Shown here piece after piece: positions 7,501 to 10,575 of a stretch of 10,575 bases of DNA (positions are counted from its first letter, which is position 1; the number at the start of each line of letters is the position of its first letter). The notes below the pieces were generated by a model, which worked only from the letters and a program-made list of their open reading frames with translations, searched no databases and was not told the origin of the DNA. The stretch spans positions 1 through 10,575 of the forward strand of contig JAEUMA010000229.1 in assembly GCA_016793565.1 (NCBI GenBank), in the 5' to 3' direction. This stretch comes from Rhizobiaceae bacterium. GTDB lineage: Bacteria > Pseudomonadota > Alphaproteobacteria > Rhizobiales > Rhizobiaceae. Position numbers and translations under genes: made by a program.

Positions 7501-7582
7501 TCTCCCCTCGGCGGCTTTCCGACTGCGTTTGCCGGCGCGGTCGGCAGGAGCGAAGAGATGGCCGGCAGGCCAGAGGGGGGAG
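7501..7582. repeat. Degenerate rhizobial-type intergenic repeat with hairpin
   Basis: The glcB-tsaB gap opens with TCTCCCCTC and later has GATGGCCGGCAGGCCAGAGG followed by a G-run and AG. This resembles, from memory, the abundant palindromic intergenic repeats of Mesorhizobium and Rhizobium (a CTCCCC arm and a GGCCAGAGGGGG arm). The outer arms pair imperfectly. Inside, the nine-base stem 7519-7527/7536-7544 (CCGACTGCG with CGCGGTCGG, one G-T pair) closes an eight-base loop. It could serve as the transcription end of glcB. Confidence 0.5.
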
Positions 7583-7636
7583 CAGAGAGACGCGGCATTC
7601 CGCTCGTAACAGCTGGCTCACATAGGAACCCTTCAC

Positions 7637-7652
7637 GGGAGGGCGGCCTCCC
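7637..7652 (+). promoter_or_regulatory. Hairpin sequestering the tsaB ribosome-binding site
   Basis: GGGAGG (7637-7642) and CCTCCC (7647-7652) form a perfect six-base-pair all-strong stem around the tetraloop GCGG. The left arm contains the only plausible Shine-Dalgarno sequence of tsaB (GGAGGG, 7638-7643). The right arm ends at the base before the ATG at 7653. Folded mRNA would hide the ribosome site, so tsaB translation may be held low or made conditional. Function is inferred from structure alone. Confidence 0.5.
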
Positions 7653-8327
7653 ATGATCCTGCTCGCCATCGACACTGCCGCGAACCTCGGCGCCGCCAGC
7701 ATCCACGACACGGCAGGCGGTCACGAACTCGGCCGCGCGGTGCATGACATCGGCAGCGGTCATGCCGAGCAGCTGATGCCGGTCATCGGCGAGGCGCTGG
7801 CCGCCGCCGGCAAGCAGCTCTCCGACATCGGGCGCGTCGTCGTCTCGACCGGTCCCGGCTCGTTCACGGGCATCCGGGTCGGTGTCTCCGCCGCGCGCGG
7901 CTTCGCGCTTGCGCTGAAGATCCCGGCGGTCGGGGTGACCACACTGGAGGCGCTGGCAGAGGCTTGCCGCCCGCAGGCGGATGGCCGGCCGGTGCTCGTC
8001 GTGCTCGATGCCGGCCGCGGCGAATTCCATGCCGCCCTTTACGATGGATTGGGGAAGCTGCGTTATGGTCCGGCCATGACGAGCCTTTCCACCCTCGCTG
8101 ACATCGCGCGCGAACAGCGGCCGCTGCTCGCCGGCAGCGCCGCCCGGCAGGTCGCGGAAGCGACCGGTGGCGGCCTCGACATTGGCGCCGAGGCGGCGAC
8201 CGCCGACATCGCGGTCTATGCGCGGCTGGGCACGGGCAAGGACGCGGCGGCCGGGCGGCCGAAGCCGACCTATCTGCGCGGCGCCGACGCCAAGCCGCAG
8301 GCCGGCTTCGTGCTGCCGCGGCTCTAA
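7653..8327 (+). CDS. tsaB: tRNA threonylcarbamoyladenosine biosynthesis protein TsaB
   Basis: This 224-residue protein is the scaffold/partner subunit of the TsaB-TsaD-TsaE machine that transfers threonylcarbamoyl to A37 of ANN-decoding tRNAs. It is a catalytically weak actin-like paralogue of TsaD. The signature is clear: MILLAIDTA at the N-terminus, GHAEQLMP (36-43), and STGPGSFTGIRVG (65-77). The length is normal for the family. The start at 7653 is fixed by the N-terminal beta strand and by GGAGGG nine bases upstream, which lies within a hairpin. The gene is followed after two bases by a rimI-like acetyltransferase, a widely conserved pair, so the two are co-transcribed and probably translationally coupled. 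Confidence 0.95.
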   Translation: MILLAIDTAANLGAASIHDTAGGHELGRAVHDIGSGHAEQLMPVIGEALAAAGKQLSDIGRVVVSTGPGSFTGIRVGVSAARGFALALKIPAVGVTTLEALAEACRPQADGRPVLVVLDAGRGEFHAALYDGLGKLRYGPAMTSLSTLADIAREQRPLLAGSAARQVAEATGGGLDIGAEAATADIAVYARLGTGKDAAAGRPKPTYLRGADAKPQAGFVLPRL

Positions 8328-8329
8328 CC

Positions 8330-8824
8330 ATGCGCATTCCCTTCATCGCCACGCGCCCGCGCGACTACGCCATGGAGGCGCTGCGCCTCTCCGACAGCGA
8401 CGCGGTGGCGGCGATCCACCGGGAGGACTTTGCCCGGCCGTGGTCGGGCGATGAGTTTTCGGCCTTGCTGGGTGAGAACACGGTGTTCGGCTTCGCGGCG
8501 CGCCAGGTGGGGCGCGGGGACGCCGCGCCGGCCGGCTTCGTACTGGCGCGGCTCGCCGCAGGCGAGGCCGAAATCCTGACGGTTGCTGTGTCGCGTACGC
8601 AGCGGCGGCAGGGCTTGGGCTGGCGCCTGATGGATGCGGTGCTGCGCGAACTCCACCGCCAGCGGGCCGACGCTCTGTTCCTCGAAGTGGACGAGACGAA
8701 CGAACCCGCGCTGGCGCTCTATCGCCGGCTGGGCTTCCGCGAGGTAGGCAGGCGGCCGGCCTACTACCGTGCCGCCGACGGGCGGCGTACCGGCGCGCTG
8801 GTCATGCGGCGCGACCTGCGCTGA
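8330..8824 (+). CDS. rimI: ribosomal-protein-alanine N-acetyltransferase RimI-like (GNAT)
   Basis: The 164-residue product is a GNAT acetyltransferase. The acetyl-CoA loop RRQGLG lies at 92-97 after the beta strand EILTVAV. The second half has FLEVDETNEPALALYRRLGF (117-136), the classic RimI C-terminal block with a conserved Glu and Tyr131, and then a Tyr pair at 145-146. RimI acetylates the N-terminal alanine of ribosomal protein S18 and may act more broadly. The gene begins two bases after the tsaB stop with no clear Shine-Dalgarno sequence, which fits coupling. An internal ATG at codon 15 is an alternative start, and the first 14 residues look less conserved in type. The tsaB neighbourhood supports RimI over other GNATs. 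Confidence 0.88.
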   Translation: MRIPFIATRPRDYAMEALRLSDSDAVAAIHREDFARPWSGDEFSALLGENTVFGFAARQVGRGDAAPAGFVLARLAAGEAEILTVAVSRTQRRQGLGWRLMDAVLRELHRQRADALFLEVDETNEPALALYRRLGFREVGRRPAYYRAADGRRTGALVMRRDLR

Positions 8825-8837
8825 GGCCTGCGGCGCG

Positions 8838-9647
8838 ATGGCGAAGTGGATGCGCATCGCGGTGCCCCTGGCCGGCGTCGCACTGGTCACCCTGGCGCTG
8901 TTCCCCGTCCAGTTGCTCGCCCAGTATTTCGGCTGGGGCATCCGGCATCCCATAGCGCGGCTATGGCACGGCACGGTGCTCTGGGCGGTCGGCGTGCGTG
9001 TGCGCCGCGTCGGCGCGCAGGGCAGCGGCCGGCCGCTGCTCATCGCCGCGAACCACGTTTCGTGGACAGATGTGATGGCGATCGGCTCCGTGGCCGACGT
9101 CACTTTCATCGCCAAGGCCGAGGTGAAGCAATGGCCCCTGATCGGGCCGATCGCCCGGCTGCAGCGCACCGTGTTCGTCGAGCGCGACCGCAAGCGAAGC
9201 TCAGGCGCCCAGGCCGGCGCCGTGGCTGAGCGGCTGGGCGGCGGCGAGGCTGTTGTGCTGTTCGCGGAAGGGACCACCTCGGACGGCACTTTCCTCTTGC
9301 CGTTCAAGAGCACGCTGGTCGGCGCGGCGGCCATTGCCGCCGGCGGCGGTCACGACACGGTCTTCGTCCAGCCGGTCGCCATCGCCTATACCCGGCTGCA
9401 TGGCATGGCGATGGGCCGGCGCGAGCGGTCCATCACGGGCTGGATCGGCGACGAGGAACTGGTGCCACATCTGATGGGCCTTCTCGGACGACGGGCCTTC
9501 GACGCCGAAGTGCGTTTCGGAGAGCCGATCGCCTTTCGCAAGGGCATGGACCGCAAGCAGGTGACGCGCGAGGCCGAGGCGGCGGTGCGTACGATGCTGG
9601 CCGAGGCGCTGGGGCACTCCACAAAAAATCCAGCTGAACGAAGATGA
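8838..9647 (+). CDS. plsC: 1-acyl-sn-glycerol-3-phosphate acyltransferase (PlsC family)
   Basis: This 269-residue membrane-associated acyltransferase transfers an acyl chain to a lyso-lipid, probably lysophosphatidate to phosphatidate. A hydrophobic N-terminal segment (about 8-30) is a likely membrane anchor. The four LPLAT blocks are visible: NHVSWTD with His73 and Asp78 (72-78), the block around RTVFVERD (110-117), FAEGTTSDG (142-150), and VQPVAIAY (177-184). The start at 8838 was chosen for GAGG at 8823-8826 and the onset of the hydrophobic segment. It lies 13 bases after rimI, in the same direction, so it is likely in the same operon. An OlsA-type role in ornithine-lipid synthesis is an alternative in this group. 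The last codons run into the AT-rich patch, so the C-terminus may have been altered. Confidence 0.88.
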   Translation: MAKWMRIAVPLAGVALVTLALFPVQLLAQYFGWGIRHPIARLWHGTVLWAVGVRVRRVGAQGSGRPLLIAANHVSWTDVMAIGSVADVTFIAKAEVKQWPLIGPIARLQRTVFVERDRKRSSGAQAGAVAERLGGGEAVVLFAEGTTSDGTFLLPFKSTLVGAAAIAAGGGHDTVFVQPVAIAYTRLHGMAMGRRERSITGWIGDEELVPHLMGLLGRRAFDAEVRFGEPIAFRKGMDRKQVTREAEAAVRTMLAEALGHSTKNPAERR

Positions 9648-9690
9648 TAAGAAATATGCAATTAGATAGATGGTAACATATTTCAATATC
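9646..9690. repeat. AT-rich inverted repeat at the plsC stop codon
   Basis: GAAATATG (9651-9658) is perfectly repeated in inverse as CATATTTC (9677-9684). GATA/TATC (9646-9649 with 9687-9690) extends the pairing past a small internal loop, giving about twelve pairs around an 18-base loop. It begins inside the plsC stop codon and marks the left edge of the AT-rich patch. It could be a transcription end, an operator for the following small gene, or a relic of an inserted element. Confidence 0.45.
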
Positions 9691-9710
9691 TGGCAGTATG
9701 TAAAGTGGAA

Positions 9711-9724
9711 AGACAGGTTTGTCT
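9711..9724. promoter_or_regulatory. Short inverted repeat before the orphan gene
   Basis: AGACA and TGTCT flank a four-base spacer, ending five bases before the Shine-Dalgarno sequence of the small gene at 9744. It may be an operator or leader hairpin. At five base pairs, chance occurrence is quite possible. Confidence 0.2.
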
Positions 9725-9743
9725 AATTTAGGGAGATCTTAAA

Positions 9744-9935
9744 ATGTTCATGGAAGTCCCGCTGGTGCAGGGCGGTAATTCAACGGTAAATTTCGGCCAT
9801 GTGGTTTGGATAAAGGACAATAATCCAGATTCGACGGCATTCTTCATAAATGGCGCCTCGTTAAATATAAAATTGCCATATAAAAAACTTCGTGATGATG
9901 TTGCGCATCTGCAGGCCATGGTTCGGAAAGGGTAA
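9744..9935 (+). CDS. small hypothetical protein in AT-rich patch
   Basis: I do not recognise a named family with confidence. The product has 63 residues, is soluble and lacks signal or membrane segments. The layout is beta-rich followed by a helix: VNFGHVVWI (15-23), then FFINGASLNIKL (33-44), then YKKLRDDVAHLQAMV (46-60). The pattern V-N-x-x-H-V-x-x-I, a strand, N-G, a strand, then a helix recalls FlbD-like and other small alphaproteobacterial or phage proteins, as a resemblance only. AGGGAG at 9730-9735, eight bases before the ATG, supports real translation. A second ATG at 9750 is less well spaced. Its GC content is about 44 percent by hand count, with TTA, ATA and AAA codons rare elsewhere here, suggesting acquisition by transfer. 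Confidence 0.65.
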   Translation: MFMEVPLVQGGNSTVNFGHVVWIKDNNPDSTAFFINGASLNIKLPYKKLRDDVAHLQAMVRKG

Positions 9936-10194
9936 TCATTAATTCCCGGTAGACATATTTTATTCTAAATGGTTATACTTCTCGGGTGCAGCTGTGGTGG
10001 ATCGGCTTGGCGCTCCGATAGCTGAGGCGTAGGCCGGAGCGAGACAATCAAAATGCGAGTGCGGTCATTCCGCAGACCCCGTTCAACTGTGAGCTTACGA
10101 GGTAGTGCCTCGCTATCGAGTGCGGTGACAATGGCTAAGGCCTCATCGCAAAGACGTCTGTATTTTGTCATGCGATGGCGCTAAAAGGCGCCGC
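9936..10194. other. Unassigned intergenic segment before miaB
   Basis: No gene is convincing here. The first 50 bases continue the AT-rich composition, and the rest is nearer the genomic norm. It holds a 10-base direct repeat CGAGTGCGGT (10056-10065 and 10117-10126) and two small five-pair hairpins (TGCGG/CCGCA at 10060-10074 and CGAGG/CCTCG at 10098-10112). It also contains the structures next to the miaB start. It probably includes the miaB promoter and may contain the decayed end of an inserted element. Confidence 0.4.
10144..10192 (+). promoter_or_regulatory. Tandem hairpins over the miaB translation start region
   Basis: CATCGCA (10144-10150) pairs perfectly with TGCGATG (10171-10177) around a 20-base loop that contains the palindrome AGACGTCT (10152-10159). 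Directly after it, GGCGC (10177-10181) pairs with GCGCC (10188-10192). That second loop holds the miaB ribosome site (AAGG, 10185-10188, partly in the stem), three bases before the ATG. The two stems share only base 10177. Translational or autoregulatory control is possible but inferred. Confidence 0.4.
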
Positions 10195-10575
10195 ATGGAA
10201 GGGATGATCGCGGCGGATGCCCCGCAGGCGGGCGGCGCGGAAGCGCAGTCGAAGAAGGTCTTCGTCAAGACCTATGGCTGCCAGATGAACGTTTACGATT
10301 CGCAGCGCATGACCGATGCGCTGGCGGCCGGAGGCTATGCGCCGACCGACAGGGTCGAGGAAGCCGATCTCGTCCTGCTCAACACCTGCCATATTCGTGA
10401 AAAGGCGGCGGAAAAGGTCTATTCCGAGCTCGGCCGCATCCGCAAGATCAAGGCGGAGCGTGCGGGCAGGGGCCACGAGACCATAGTCGGCGTGGCAGGC
10501 TGCGTGGCGCAGGCGGAGGGGCGGGAGATCATCCGCCGCTCGCCGGTTGTGGACCTCGTCATCGGCCCGCAGACC
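10195..10575 (+). CDS. miaB: tRNA-2-methylthio-N6-dimethylallyladenosine synthase MiaB (5' part)
   Basis: The first 127 codons of a methylthiotransferase are present, and the frame is open to the window end, so the gene is truncated by the window and not broken. The N-terminal UPF0004 domain is clear: VKTYGCQMN (24-32), LLNTCHIRE (61-69) and VAGCVAQ (100-106). These supply Cys29, Cys65 and Cys103, the three ligands of the auxiliary [4Fe-4S] cluster that donates sulfur. The radical-SAM CxxxCxxC motif and TRAM domain would lie beyond the window. MiaB methylthiolates i6A37 of tRNAs reading UNN codons. The ATG at 10195 has AAGG six bases upstream. The in-frame ATG at 10204 has no properly spaced ribosome site. 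The NTCHIRE form supports MiaB over RimO or MtaB. Confidence 0.95.
   Translation, partial: MEGMIAADAPQAGGAEAQSKKVFVKTYGCQMNVYDSQRMTDALAAGGYAPTDRVEEADLVLLNTCHIREKAAEKVYSELGRIRKIKAERAGRGHETIVGVAGCVAQAEGREIIRRSPVVDLVIGPQT

Noticed and set aside
8325..8837. A missing fur/mur regulator gene near rimI and plsC
   Set aside because: I recall a Fur-family gene near these genes in some rhizobia, but the order varies between genera and cannot be verified here, so its absence is not reported as a finding.
10056..10126. A possible CRISPR-like array
   Set aside because: There are only two copies of a 10-base repeat with a 51-base spacer, and no cas genes. This does not meet any array criterion.
9965..10171. 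A 68-codon minus-strand frame before miaB
   Set aside because: It has no Shine-Dalgarno sequence, no recognisable motif, and it covers the likely miaB promoter region. A decayed transposase piece was considered, but no signature was found.

Overview
The window looks like a chromosomal segment of a high-GC alphaproteobacterium, most likely a Hyphomicrobiales (Rhizobiales) member close to Mesorhizobium or Phyllobacteriaceae. This rests on strongly GC-biased codon use, a stand-alone malate synthase G gene (glcB), the order tsaB-rimI-plsC-(small gene)-miaB, and a degenerate intergenic repeat of a kind I associate with rhizobial genomes. No database search was possible, so the taxonomic placement is inference.

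Region 1 (about 1-4855, + strand) is a catabolic cassette. A short-chain dehydrogenase, a lambda-crystallin/L-carnitine-dehydrogenase-like 3-hydroxyacyl dehydrogenase and a beta-keto acid cleavage enzyme (BKACE, DUF849) are joined by two 4-bp start/stop overlaps and must be co-translated. A hydantoinase/oxoprolinase-type ATPase follows after a 136-bp gap that holds a strong hairpin. The chemistry suggests oxidation of a 3-hydroxy acid to a 3-keto acid, then acetyl-CoA-dependent cleavage to acetoacetate and an acyl-CoA. The true substrate is unknown. The BKACE pocket lacks the glutamate of the lysine-fermentation enzyme, and no HyuB partner is visible.

Region 2 (4861-7493) holds a small minus-strand gene of the DUF6958 type, tail to tail with the hydantoinase gene. 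It is divergent from a complete glcB that starts at a TTG behind a strong Shine-Dalgarno sequence. GlcB would channel glyoxylate and acetyl-CoA into malate.

Region 3 (7494-10575) is a housekeeping block: tsaB (t6A37 tRNA modification), rimI-like acetyltransferase, a PlsC-type acyltransferase and the 5' part of miaB (ms2i6A37 tRNA modification, cut by the window end). The plsC-miaB junction is interrupted by a markedly AT-rich patch (about 9645-9990). This patch carries an inverted repeat, a 63-codon orphan gene with a good ribosome-binding site, and about 260 bp with no recognisable gene. Hairpins cover the translation starts of both tsaB and miaB, and these are the most interesting regulatory candidates. 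No tRNA, rRNA, CRISPR array or intact insertion sequence was seen.
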